Assembly: GCA_963770645.1 (NCBI GenBank)
Contig: CAVYQL010000003.1
Span: forward strand, 1,240,001-1,304,000
Source: Bog-473 sp963770645
Lineage (GTDB): Bacteria > Actinomycetota > Acidimicrobiia > Acidimicrobiales > RAAP-2
Reading direction: 5' to 3'
DNA: 64,000 nucleotides
Shown: positions 40,557 to 50,622 of the stretch, piece by piece
How the letters are laid out: each line of letters opens with the position of its first letter
How positions within the stretch are numbered: the first letter of the stretch is position 1
The notes under the pieces: model-generated
Seen by the model: only the letters and a program-made list of their open reading frames with translations
Databases searched by the model: none
Told to the model about the DNA's origin: nothing
Translations under genes and position numbers: made by a program

Positions 40557-41545
40557 GACTCGCCCGCACTGGAGTCGACGGGCAGGTCGGCCAGTTGGGC
40601 CAGGCGCAGCCGTGGGCCGGTGCGGTTGGCGGGCAGCCAGACGGCGGTGTCGGGGGCGAGACCGGGCGGGCGGGTGGTGGTGGCGACGGGGACGACGGGG
40701 TGGGTGAGGACTCGGCGGGCCTCGGCTTCGCGGCGGGGGCCGGGGAAGGTGAAGAGGACCCAGTTGGGGTGGCCCGCTTCGGCGGCCAGGCGGGCGTAGC
40801 CGTCGAGCTTGCTGGCGAGGCGGGCCAGGCGTTCGGTGCCGTTGTCGTGCTCGTAGAGGAACGGGAGCGTGGTGCCGTCGTCGGTCCAGATGCCGTAGCC
40901 GTCGGGGCGGACCACTTCGCCCCATTCGTGAGCGCAGCGCCGTTCGGACCACCACTCGGTGAGGGCAGCAGCCGGGCCGGGTGCGGGCCGAGCGGATGAG
41001 CGCGGTGAAGAAGCCGTTGAGGCCGACGAGGTGGGTGAGGCGTTGGCTGGCGGCCAGGTCGTGGACGAGGCCGCGGCGCCAGTCGAGGTCGGCGGGGTCG
41101 ATGCCGTGCTCGGCGGCGACCAGGGCGGCGCCGAGCGGGCCGAGGACCCAGTGGAAGGGGACCGGGTTGCCGCCGGTGCGAGGTCGGAAGCGGTCGAGCG
41201 ACGTCGAGGGCGTACAGCTCGGCCAGGCGCATGCGGGCTCGGCGCCCCCCGGTGAAGCCGACGTCGGACACCTGTGCGGTGGTCAGCACCCGATGGTCGT
41301 CGAGGAGGCGGCAGAGCATCCGGTCCCGGTCGGTCAGCCGGTCGAGCACGGCGAGGAGCCGACGGTCGGCGTCGCGGCTCGGCTGCGGCTGCGTTGGGTG
41401 ACGACGTGCCTGACGGCGCTGTCCTGCCCTGTCGGGCGCCTGACGGCGCCGATGTCGGAGCGGTGGCGTCTGCCGGCGTTGGTGGTGCGTCGGCCGCCGA
41501 TGCGCCACGGTTCGGCCCTCGGCCGGACGTCCCCTGCGGATTCAC
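40553..41545 (-). CDS. Replication-relaxation family protein, frame broken
   Basis: About 330 residues. RLLAVLDRLTDRDRMLCRLL, RVLTTAQVSDVGFTGGRRAR and MRLAELYALDVARP form the winged-helix start of this family; then the second domain HEWGEVVRPDGYGIWTDDGT and FLYEHDNGTERLARLASKLD, where E and D residues resemble a PD-(D/E)XK-like core. The family is widespread in actinobacterial plasmids and ICEs and is thought to act in relaxation or replication initiation. GTG at 41545 follows the VirD4 stop by 6 bases with GGGG upstream. Confidence 0.7.
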   Translation of the reverse strand: MNPQGTSGRGPNRGASAADAPPTPADATAPTSAPSGARQGRTAPSGTSSPNAAAAEPRRRPSAPRRARPADRPGPDALPPPRRPSGADHRTGVRRRLHRGAPSPHAPGRAVRPRRRSTASDLAPAATRSPSTGSSARSAPPWSPPSTASTPPTSTGAAASSTTWPPANASPTSSASTASSPRSSARPAPGPAAALTEWWSERRCAHEWGEVVRPDGYGIWTDDGTTLPFLYEHDNGTERLARLASKLDGYARLAAEAGHPNWVLFTFPGPRREAEARRVLTHPVVPVATTTRPPGLAPDTAVWLPANRTGPRLRLAQLADLPVDSSAGES

Positions 41546-41551
41546 GACCTC

Positions 41552-44212
41552 TCACCCCTTGAGTCCGCCTGCGCCGTGGAGCCCCCTCCGCGGCCCGGAC
41601 CTGCCCCTTCGGCTCCGGCAGGGGCTCCAAGTCAGGTCGGAGCCCCTCATGGAGCGGGTCGTGGAGCCCCTCGTGGAGCCCCTGGTGGAGCCCGCCGGCC
41701 TGGTCCCCCGCGCTGGCATCGGTCGGGCCGGGCCGGGTGCGGGCTCCGGCGGGCAGCGCTCGTCCGGCCAGGCGCGACCGGGGCCTTGGGGGGCGGTTGG
41801 TCGGGTGTGGGCAGCCCGGTTGGCGGCCCGCACGGCGTCGGCCCGGCCGGGCTCGGCGGGCGGGGCGGGGCGGGTGGCAAGGGTGAAGGCGGGGGTCTCC
41901 TCGCCGTCGACGACGAGGCGGGCCGCTGCGGTGTAGGCGCCGAGGTGGGCCAGGTCGTGCTCGGTCAGGTTGGGGGCGACGTGGCGTTCGAGGACACGGG
42001 CGTCCTCGGGGCTCATGGTGAACCACACCTTGGTGCGGGCGTTGGCCGACACGCTCTCGCGCAGCTCCTTGGGGAGCTGGCCCAGGTGCTGGTGGGCGAG
42101 GACCATCGAGAGCCGGTAGCCGCGGGCTTCGGCCAGCAGTCTCTTCGAACGAACGCGGCAGGTGCAAGAAGTTCTGGCACTCGTCGACGACCAGGGAGGC
42201 GTCGACCCGGGCCGCCTGGCCGAGCCGGGCGCGGTGGGTGGCGGTCTGCCATACCTTGGCCACCACGAAGCTGACCCGAAAAGCCGGGCGGTGTCCTCGC
42301 CCAAGATGCCCTTGGGGACCCGGACCAGGCAGACCCCGCCGTCGAGCACCTGGCCCATGTCGAAGCTGGAGTCGGGACGGCCGACCACCTGGCGGACGAA
42401 GTCGCGCAACAAGAACGCCCGCAGCTTGTTCATGAGCGGCCCGATGACCTGGGCGCGGTTGGCTTCGCTCATGGCGTCGTAAGAGGCCCAGAACCCGCCG
42501 AGCCCGACGGTGTCGTCGGCGACAGTGGCCACCATGGGCGCCCGGAACGCCTCGTCGGCCAGCAGGCGGGGGACGTCGGCCAGGCTGGTGGAGGCCCCGG
42601 TGGCCGCGGCGTGGCGGAGCAGGGTGAGGCAGGCGGCGCGTAGCACGTCGTCGGTGCGCGGCCCCCAGAAGGCAGCGAAGATGGATCGGAAGATCCCGAC
42701 CAGGTTGTCGACGACGAGGTCGGGGTCGGATCCCGACAGCACGTTTAGGACCGGAGCGGCGGCGGGGTCCTCGGGGTCGATCAGCACGGTGCGGGACTCG
42801 GCGCCGGCCGGGAGCCGGTCGCACAGGTCGGTTATCAGGTCGCCCTTGGGATCGATCACGACCACGCCTCGGCCGGCCTCGACGTCGCCGAGGACCAGAT
42901 TGGTGAGCAGCGTCGATTTGCCCGACCCGGTCGCCCCCATGACGTGGAGGTGGTAGCGGGCGTCGGGCACCGACAGGGCAACAGGGCGATGGGCGCCGGC
43001 TTGGGCGTCGCCCAGCAGCTTCGGGGTGTCGAGACGTGCGGCTGTGCCGGCAGGTGCGGCGGAGCGGGCCAGGGCGGGAGGCGGGGCGACGGCTTTGGCG
43101 CCGGCTCGGGCCAGGCCCGGGACGACCTCGTCGGTGGGCACATGGGCCAGGACGGACAGCTCGGCCACCGAGACCAGGTCGCCGCGACCGAGGCGGCGGT
43201 CGGCCAGCACTTGGGCGGGGTGGCGGAGCCGGCGCCGGTCGAGCCGGTTGCGTCCGGCGTAGAGGGAGAAGGCTGACGCCAGCGCGTGGGCGCGGCCTCG
43301 CAGCCGCGCGGCGGCTCGCTTGTCGGTGGCGGTGGTGGCGACGGCGTAGCGGATGGTGATGGCCCAGCACGGCTGGGCCGCCTTGTCCAAGATGTCGGCC
43401 ACGTCGGCGCCGCGGGACGGATCGGTATCGGCTGGACGGGTCGTCGGGCCGGGGGTGACCAGGTCGACCAGGCGGGCCGCCCGGGTGGCGGGTCGGCCGG
43501 CCCGCCGTGCCGCTGCGGCCTTGTGCAGTCGGGTCAGGCGTCGGCCGGTGAGCGGGCGGGCCAGGATCTGCACGCAGGCCGACTCGTCGTTCGTCGATGC
43601 CGTCGAGGGCTCCGAGTAGCGGGCGGAGCGGGTCGACCTTGTGCTCGGTGCTTGAGCGGGTAGTGCTCGGGGAGGACCAGGCGCAGTTCGCCGCCGGTGG
43701 CGATGCCGTCACCGACCAGCGGCGGGTCGGCCGGAGTGGTGGTGGTGCGGGCGCCGGGCCAGGCCGCTTCGACGGCTCGTTCGACCAGGCCTGGCGGGAC
43801 GGTGCCGGGCACCCACCAGCCGATGGTGAGCCCGGCGTCGGTGGCGACCAGCTCGAAGCCGAGGTGCGGTTGGCCGCCGAGGGCGCGTCGCCACGCCGGG
43901 CGGAGCAGCGCGACCAGGTTGGTCCACAACGTGACCGCGCCCTGAGGATCGACGTCGGGCGGGGCGAGCACGGTGACCAGGCGGGCGCCCTCAGCCAGGC
44001 GGCGGCTCTGACCTCGGCGCACGACGGCGACGGCGATGCCGGTGGCGAAGGCGATGGCGACGAGGGCGGGGCCAGCGGTGACACCGAGGTGGCCGGCCAG
44101 GTGGGCGAGGTGAGTGGAGCAGGCGGGCGGTCTCGGCGCCGGGATGGGCGAGGTAGCGGGCGAGAGGTCCCGACGGCAGGCCCGGGGTGGGTTGGGGTGC
44201 GGGCAGGGTCAC
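41552..44212 (-). CDS. VirD4/TraG-like coupling ATPase, frame broken
   Basis: About 886 residues. A membrane helix (GPALVAIAFATGIAVAVV) precedes a cytosolic ATPase with Walker A VMGATGSGKSTLLTNL, VVVIDPKGDLITDLCDRLPA, Walker B-like ASLVVDECQNFLHLPRSFEE and LSMVLAHQHLGQLPKELRES. It links the transferred DNA to the channel; the HerA/VirD4 hybrid look is common in Gram-positive elements. Ends in a Pro/Arg-rich tail with the repeated G-S-T-R segment (near 41650-41700). Breaks lie near 44000-44110, 43600, 42290 and 42140. GTG start at 44212. Confidence 0.82.
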
Positions 44213-44248
44213 GTCGGGGCGGCCTCCTTCTCGGTCGGTGACTAGAGG

Positions 44249-45984
44249 TCAAGGTCGGGTGTCGTCGAGGGCCTGGCTCGATCCCAGTGCGACAGACGTC
44301 GTCCTCCTCCGAGCTGGCCAATGCGCTGAACGCCACCCGGTCGACCCCGGCCGCGAGGAGGCCCTGGCCGCGGGCAGCGCCGAGCAGGTAGGCCCGCTCG
44401 CCGGCCGAGAGGCCGAAGGCCTCGGCCAGGGTGTCGATGGACTGGGGGGCTTGGCGGAGCAGGATCTGGGTGGCGGCGTTGGCGACGACCGCTTGGCCGA
44501 GCGGGCTAGCCGAGCAGGTCGGCGGCGTCCTGGGTGACGACGGTGAGGCCGGCCCAGTGCTTGCGGGCCGACTTGGCCATGCGGAACAGGAACTCGGCGC
44601 CGGCCGGGTCGGACATGAGCAGCCACGCTTCGTCGACCACGACGAGGCGGCGCTTGCGGTTGGTCGGGTCCGACACCCGACGCCAGATGGCGTCGAGGGT
44701 GAGCAGCGTGCCGGCCGCTTTGAGCTCGTCGGGCAGGTCGCGCAGGCTGAACACGACGAGGTGGCCGTCGGGGCGGGTGGTGGTCGGCCCGTCGAAGAGG
44801 CCGCGGTGGGTGCCGGTGACGAACGGGGCCAGCCGGGCCGCCAGCGTGCGCGCTGCGGGGTCGCCGTCGGCGTCGAGGGCGGCGGCCAGGTCGGCGAGCA
44901 GCGGCGCGGGGCGGGCGTGGCTGCGCGGGTCGGAGGTGATCCCGACCGCTTCGTAGGCGGCGACGATCCCCCGGTCGAGCGCGGCGGTGGTCGCCGGGTC
45001 GGGTTTGCCGCCGAGAAGCACGGCGATCAACGTGTGGACGAACAGCGCCCGGCGGGTCAGGGCGTCGGGACCGGGTGCGAGGTCGAAGGGGTTGACCCGC
45101 ACGCCGGGCGCACCGAGGTGGACGTAGGCGCCGCCGACGGTCTCGGCCAGGCGGCGGTACTCGTCTTCGGGGTCGACCACGGCGATCTCGATCCCGGCGT
45201 AGAGCGAGCGCAGCGCTTCGAGCTTGGCCAGGTAGGACTTGCCGGCGCCCGAGCGGGCCAGGATGACCGAGTTGTGGTTGTCCTGGGCGAAGCGGTCCCA
45301 CAGCACCAGCCCCGACCCGTTGGTGGTGGTGCCGTAGAGGACGCCGGTGGTGGCCGACAGCTCGGCCGAGGCGAACGGGAACGAGGCGGCCAGGGCGTCG
45401 GTGTCGAAGGTGCGCCGCTGGGCGAGGGCGTCGACGCCGACGGGCAGGGTGGAGGTCCAGCCCTGCAGCGTGCGCCAGGTGGCCGGTTGGGCGTCGAGCA
45501 GCATCGAGGCGCACAGCGAGCGGACCCGGGCGCACTCGGCGTCGAGCTGCTGCTCGCTCGCCGGCGTGGACGGTCAGGTAGAGCCCGACCCGGAACAGCT
45601 TCTGCTCGCCGCGGGCCAGGCCCGGCGGCCAGGTCGCGGGCGTCCTCGGCCGCCACCTCGACGTCGGGGTCGCCCAGGCGACCCTTGGCGGCATCGGCCC
45701 GCCGGCCCGATTCGAGGCGGGCCAGCTGGCGGCGCAGACGGTCGGCGGCGATGTTGGCCGGGACGGGCTCGACGTGCACGGCGACGTCGAGGCGGCCGGG
45801 GTGGGCGGTCAGCGGCTCGAGCCAGCCGCGGGCCACCTCTCGCGGGTAGCCGATGACGGCGAAGCTGGCGCACCAGCCGTCGCCGACCCGCAGCGCCCGG
45901 GGACGGACCTCGATGGCGTCGGGACCGAACGGCGATGCCGGCACGGACCGACGGTCGCGGGATGCGAGACAAGAAGGTGGTCAT
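44249..45984 (-). CDS. VirB4-like conjugation ATPase, frame broken
   Basis: About 578 residues. The N-terminus MTTFLSRIPRPSV, after a break near 45950, continues with FGPDAIEVRPRALRVGDGW and WLEPLTAHPGRLDVAVHVEP. The ATPase core has Walker A ILARSGAGKSYLAKLEAL, VVDPEDEYRRLAE, LVVVDEAWLLMSDPAGAEFL as Walker B, and VVTQDAADLLGSPLGQAVV. It powers the channel. Breaks lie near 45950, 45620, 45560, 44500 and 44300. ATG overlaps the PrgI stop (ATGA). Confidence 0.85.
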
Positions 45985-46999
45985 CGATCGTCTCCTCTCG
46001 TGTCGCGGTCTTCGGTGGACGCGGCGCGCTCGGGCGCCGGGCCAGGGTGATCGGCTCGCCCAGTTCGCCGAGACCGCTGCCGTCGAAGCCGGCGGCGACG
46101 GTGTTCGCCGGCCGGGTCGAGAGCACGGGCCAGGCACGTGGCCGCCGCCGGCCCGTCGAGGACGGACGAGGGTGACCCCGGCCGCGCCGAGCGCGCCGGC
46201 CGGCTTCGCTGGCCCGACGGAGCAGCCGCGCCGAGGCGTCGGCTGCGGAGCTGTTGGACGTGAGGGTTGACGCAGCACGACCAGGACCTCGCGGCGCAGC
46301 AGGTCGCGCGCGCGGGCCAGATCGGCCAGGAAGGCGGCGTGGTCGCGGGCCGCGGCCTCGAGGGCCGGGTGCGGCAGGCCGGGGGCGGCCTCGAGCAGGG
46401 CGTCGATGCTCGGGGCGAGGTCGACCGGCTCGGCCCGCACCAGGATCTGGGCCGGCTGGGCGAGCGAGTTGAGCCAGCGGGCGAAGCCGGCCACCAGTGC
46501 TTCTTGCTCGACCGGGGTGCGCAGGGAGAAGGTGACCGCGCTGGCCCGGCAGATGACGGCCAGCCCGTCGGCGCCGAGGTCGACGATCCCGTCCGCGCTG
46601 ACCCCGGCGACCGGGAGACGCAGCGCGGCCGGGGACGGGCCGGGATCGGCGCCGAGGAAGGCCGGCGCGGCGGGCACGCCGTCGGGGGCGGGCACCAGGC
46701 GGCGCGGGGAGCGGTGGTGGCGCCAGGCGACGCTCACCCAGCGGTCGGCCGCGACGCCTTCGAAGCGGCCGAGGGCCAACATGGCGGCGACCGCACCAAC
46801 CGGGATGGCCACGGCGCCGAAGACGGCGGCGGGGACCAGGTGGCGGGTGGCGTCGTAGCCGGCCCACAGGGCGACGCCGGCCGACGCCCAAGATGGCGAG
46901 CTGGCGGGCGGTCAGCCCGGCCAGCAGCTTGTCGGGTCGCTCGACGTCGGCGGGGATGCGCACCCGCGCCCGGTCGTCGCGATCCTCGCGGCGGCTCAC
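45981..46999 (-). CDS. PrgI-family conjugation membrane protein, frame broken
   Basis: About 339 residues. VRIPADVERPDKLLAGLTAR QLAILG is the PrgI start, followed by two membrane helices (ALWAGYDATRHLVPAAVFG; VGAVAAMLALGRFEGVAA), then a soluble SCO6880-like part (RRLVPAPDGVPAAPAFLGAD; NSLAQPAQILVRAEPVDLAP). The two helices fit VirB3-like topology, next to VirB4, as usual in this element type. GTG at 46999 overlaps the VirB6 stop. Breaks near 46890, 46270 and 46010. Confidence 0.8.
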
Positions 47000-48243
47000 A
47001 GCCCGACTCCGGCGGCCAGGACCTTGACGCCCTTGTAGACGATGACGTCGCGCACCACGCGGCTCACTGCCGCCGACGGCCGCGCGCAGCCGGAGAACAC
47101 GAAGCGGCTGACCCAGCCGGGGATCTTGACCAGCACCCAGCACAGGCAGGCCGAGACCAACAGGTCGACCAGGCCCCCGGTCGAGGCGATCCCGAGGTTG
47201 GCCGGGCCGCCCGAGGCGAGGAAGACCCGCAGCGCGGTGACCAGCACGAGGGACTGGGCGACCTGGACGGCCAGGGTGCCGAAGAAGGCCCGCCACCACA
47301 GCTTGGCCAGCCCTTCGGTCTGGGGCAGGGCGTGGCAGACCAGGCAGATCGGCGCGGCGACGACCAAGCAGGACGACCAGGGCCAGGCGGATGACGTAGG
47401 TGGCGAGCACGACGATGGCGAGCACGGCCACCACCCCGCCGAGCAGCACGACGAAGATGCCGCCGTCGGCCAGCGAGCCGAGGACGAGTTGGCGCAGGAC
47501 GACGGCGGCCTGGGAGGGATCGACGCCTTGGCCGAAGACGGCTTGGGAGAGCGAGTCGGCCGTCGAGATGGCCAGGCCGGCCAGGCACAGGCTGGCGTTG
47601 ACGGCGATGGCGGCGACGACGATGCGGGGCAGGACGTCTTTGATGGCGGTGCGGGTCTGGAGCGTCTCGTGGCCCATGACGATGGCGCCGCCGACCAAGA
47701 CGAAGAGGACCAAGAAGGCGTCGGCGATGCCCTCGGTCATCTGCCACAGCTCGCCCACCCGGCTCTGGGCGGTGACGTTCGGGGTGGCGAGCAGGGTGTG
47801 GCCGAGGAGGGTGAGGACCGGGTTGAGCGCCGACGGTGACCAGATCGCGGAACCAGTCGTCGATGGCCGCCTCGATGTGGCCGGTGATGTCGAAGAGTCC
47901 GGGCGAGGGTTGCGTGCCGCCGCTCACGGTCCCGCCGCTGCCCGGCGCCGGGGTGGTGGGCGTCGTGGTGCCGCCGGGCCGACCTGGATGCCCGGTCGGG
48001 CCGCTGCCCGAGCCGCGTGTAGCCGGGCGGCGTGCCGTGGTGGTCGTCGAGGTCGCAGCTGTGTCGGCGGTGAGCACGACGGCGATCGGCATGCCGCGCT
48101 CGTGGCGATCGGTGCGCGTGGTCGGGTGCGCCGCCGACGCCGAGCGCCAGCACGGCGACGAAGGCGAGCCCGGCGACGAGCAGCGTCCGGCGCCGCCAGG
48201 AACCAGGCGGCGACGGTCCGACCAGAGCGGCGACCATGCTCAT
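46996..48243 (-). CDS. VirB6/TrbL-like polytopic channel protein, frame broken
   Basis: About 416 residues. A signal-like helix (RTLLVAGLAFVAVLALGVGG), a long Thr/Pro/Gly-rich outer linker with TTTARRP, then GLFDITGHIEAAIDDWFRDL and at least six membrane helices: AFLVLFVLVGGAIVMGHETL, IVVAAIAVNASLCLAGLAIS, GGIFVVLLGGVVAVLAIVVL and CLCWVLVKIPGWVSRFVFSG among them. This is the inner-membrane core of the transfer channel. Breaks near 48110, 48040-48050, 47835 and 47370. ATG overlaps the pilin stop (ATGA). Confidence 0.82.
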
Positions 48244-48748
48244 CCGCCCACGATCGAGGCCAGGATCGAGACCAGCAGCGGGGCCAGGATGGCCAGCGCG
48301 TAGCCGATGGCGGCGGACTTGAGGGCGGTCTTGGCCTTCTCGACCTGGCCCGGGTCGCCACCGGCGGTCAGGTAGCGCAGCCCGCCGATGGTGAGGAACA
48401 AGCGTGGCGACGCCGGCCAGGATGCCGACGATCCAGTTGCGCAGGTTGTCGATCACCCCGCGACAGCGTCGGCGCAGCGCTGGTGTCGGCGAAGGCGGGG
48501 GTGGCCACGAGCACCACCAGCGCGCCGGCGAGGACGACGACGACCGGCAGCCGACGCAGCACGCGTCGGTCGCGACGCCAGCGCAGTGTCGCTCGCCGAG
48601 GTCGCTGACCGCGTGAACGTCGGCTCGGTGCTGCAGGGGTGCTGGTACGTCGGGCGTGTCGTGGCGGCCTCCTTGGTTCGGCCCCGGTGCTGGCTCGGGG
48701 ATGATCGGGGGGTCGTCCCGGCAGGTCCGGGTGGACCGGGGTGGGCAC
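48240..48748 (-). CDS. VirB2/TrbC-like pilin with long basic N-terminus, frame broken once
   Basis: About 169 residues from GTG at 48748, preceded by AGGAGG at 5 bases. A 60-residue Arg/Pro-rich leader is followed by a signal helix (LPVVVVLAGALVVLVATPAF ADTSAAPTLS), then two helices: NLRNWIVGILAGVATLFLTI and AAIGYALAILAPLLVSILAS. Small size, A-x-A-like cleavage after A-F-A and two helices fit a VirB2-type pilin. Correcting one extra base near 48460 joins LSR to VIDNLRNW. A long basic leader is odd for this family and might be an artefact of the start choice. Its start lies 3 bases after the sigma-like stop. Confidence 0.7.
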
Positions 48749-48750
48749 TC

Positions 48751-49612
48751 TCACCTCCTGTTGGTGGTGGGCTCGAGCGACGCTTGCCCGGTCGCCGGTC
48801 CGTCGGCCGGCCCTGCCGGTGACGATCCCCACCTAGAGAACACGGCGATTCGCCGCCGTTTTTGGACAATGTCGATGGGCGGATAGTCGTCGCTGGTGAC
48901 CCATGCGACGAGGGCTGCTTCGGCCCGACGGCGCCGCTTGTGGCACGCCCAGTAGCCGAGCCCGAGGCCGGCGGCGGCCTCGGCCAGGTCGGTGTCGCCG
49001 ATGCCGGGTGGCGCTGATCAGCTCGGCGTCCTCGAGACGGAGATGACCCCGGCCCGCACGGCCTTGGCCAGCACCAGGTCGGGGTGGCCCCACGGTCGGG
49101 GCGGGGCAGCCGAGACCGGGTCGGTGCCGGCCCGGCCCGCTCGGCCATCTCGGCCGTGCAGCAGCCGCGTGGCGCCCTTGCGGGCCAGCCAGCGCAGCCA
49201 CGACGGCCAGGCGGGGCCGGCCCGGATCGGCAACGCGCCGACCGCGGCCACGAAGCGCGGCGAGGGTCTCGGACTCGATGTCGTCGGCCTTGCCCGGGCA
49301 GGCCTGGACCAGCGGCCGGACCGTGCGGCGCAGCCCCGGCAGGAGCACCCCGGCCAGGCCGACGGTCCACTTGCCGCCTTCGCGCTGGGCGCGGGTCGAC
49401 CAGCTCGCCACGATGGCGTCGCGGGTCTCGAAGCGGGTCGAGGGGTGGAGCAGGCGGGCCTTGAGCTCGTCGAGCGGGATCGGCCGATCCGGGAGTCCCT
49501 CGACGCCGGTGCCGTCGAGGGCGAGCGGGTTGGGTCCACTCACCAAGAGGGCGAAGGTGCGCTCCAAGGTGTCGAACGGTGAGTCGGTGAGACGGCGTTG
49601 GCGGGTGGCCAT
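48751..49612 (-). CDS. Sigma-region-4-like regulator of the transfer region, frame broken
   Basis: About 285 residues from ATG at 49612. MATRQRRLTDSPFDTLERTF, LLVQACPGKADDIESETLA, then breaks near 49250, 49020 and 49010. The C-terminal part HPDLVLAKAVRAGVISVSR, ELISATRIGDTDLAEAAAGL and YWACHKRRRRAEAALVAWV has the helix-turn-helix of sigma region 4, a form seen in actinobacterial ICE regulators. Its correct stop is probably TGA at 48751-48753, which lies beside the pilin ribosome site. A nearby 39-base motif sits in its 3' end (48831-48869), so the gene also holds a promoter for the operon that follows. Function as a sigma factor is inference. Confidence 0.6.
48831..48869 (-). promoter_or_regulatory. 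Shared promoter-like motif, copy B
   Basis: On the minus strand TTGTCCAAAA, 16 bases, GTGTTCTCTAGGTG. The same motif with 15 bases between and one changed base lies at 50557-50595 on the plus strand. It is 83 bases before the pilin gene that opens the transfer operon. TTGTCC can be read as -35 and TTCTCT/TTCTAT as -10-like, though spacing of 22-23 is long. Lies inside the sigma-like gene's 3' end. Confidence 0.5.
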
Positions 49613-49943
49613 GAGCGGCTCCTTTCGCAGCTGGAGCCGAGATCGCGCCACACGGGGTCCCCCGTTTTTCCCCGCTGGGCAGGGTCGGGGACGCTCCCCC
49701 GCGCCGGGGGACCTGGCGGGGGAATCGGGTCCGCCGCCACGCGTCCGGCCAGGTCAGCGCCGCGGGGTAGTCCTGCCGGGACGGAGCCGAGGACCTAACT
49801 GAATCTGGCGACGAAAAATTCCTCTGCCGGCCGGGCGGGCCGTGGCGGGGGACACCCTCGATCGGGGCTCCCCCGCGCCACGGAGGAGTGAGTCCCCCGC
49901 GGGCCGTGCGACGCGGCAGGGGGACCGCGCCGGCCCTGGTCTC
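49613..49943. repeat. Cluster of TCCCCCG repeats, no gene
   Basis: Seven exact copies of TCCCCCG or its complement CGGGGGA occur here (plus orientation at 49658, 49695, 49869, 49893; minus orientation at 49705, 49717, 49846) and one variant near 49918. By base composition fewer than one is expected in 330 bases. No gene is seen. The cluster lies between the HTH gene and the sigma-like gene, upstream of the transfer operon, so it could be an operator array, an oriT-linked region or replication iterons. The copies do not have constant spacing. Confidence 0.55.
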
Positions 49944-50421
49944 CTACCGCCGCTTGGCGACGATGCGGTAGCGACGCGGCGAGTCGCTCACCAGGCGAGC
50001 CTCGCCGGCCGCCTCCAGGCGCGCCAGGGCGTTGCCGACCGCGCCGCTGCTCTTGCCGCCCAGCCCCTTGGCCACCTGGGTCGGCCCGAGGTCCTCGTCG
50101 GGCCGGGCGGCCAGGTAGTCGCGGACCATGGCACCGAGGGCACCCCGGCGAGAGGCGCTCGCCCGAGGTTGAGCCAGCGCCCGATCGCTGTCGGTGTCGC
50201 GGGCGCGGTGGCGCGTCCAGCGGTCCGGGAGCCGACGGCCGGCCTCCCGGCCTCCCGCCTCACGCCGGGCGGTGCCGGCCGATTCGAGGGCGGCCAGGTG
50301 CTTGGCCACGGTGGACTGGCCCAGTCCGAGCGGCGTCGGCCAGCTCGGCCGCGCTCACCCCCGGCCGGGCGGCGAGGGCGTCGAGGATCTGGTCGGTGGT
50401 GACTGTCTGGGTAGCTGCCAT
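49944..50421 (-). CDS. HTH transcriptional regulator with two winged helices, frame broken once
   Basis: About 158 residues from ATG at 50421, with AAAGGAG 7 bases upstream. The first helix-turn-helix is near 5-45 (TTDQILDALAARPGVSAAEL, then VAKHLAALESAGTARR), the second at the C-terminus (LGPTQVAKGLGGKSSGAVGN ALARLEAAG). A disordered Arg-rich linker joins them. Correct one extra base near 50330. It lies between the two copies of the shared motif, divergent from the methyltransferases, and may control both. No sensing domain seen. Confidence 0.7.
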
Positions 50422-50556
50422 GGTGGCTCCTTTCGGTTGGGTTGCTCGTTGGCTCAGAGGAGCTACCTCCGGCTCCGGATCGATCTCAAGGCCTTGGGCG
50501 AACCTTTTCGAGGAACCTTTTTGCGCTTCAACGAGGCGGAAGTTGAACGTTCGCCG

Positions 50557-50595
50557 TTGTCCAAAATGAGCACCGGGAGGGGTGTTCTATAGGTG
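50557..50595 (+). promoter_or_regulatory. Shared promoter-like motif, copy A
   Basis: TTGTCCAAAA, 15 bases, GTGTTCTATAGGTG. It matches the motif at 48831-48869 on the other strand at 23 of 24 core positions. It lies 27 bases before the chosen ATG of the first methyltransferase, so the transcript would start close to the gene. Direct repeats GAACCTTTT at 50500-50508 and 50513-50521 precede it and may be operators. Confidence 0.5.
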
Positions 50596-50622
50596 ACGCT
50601 TGGCCGGTCACGGGCACCGCCC

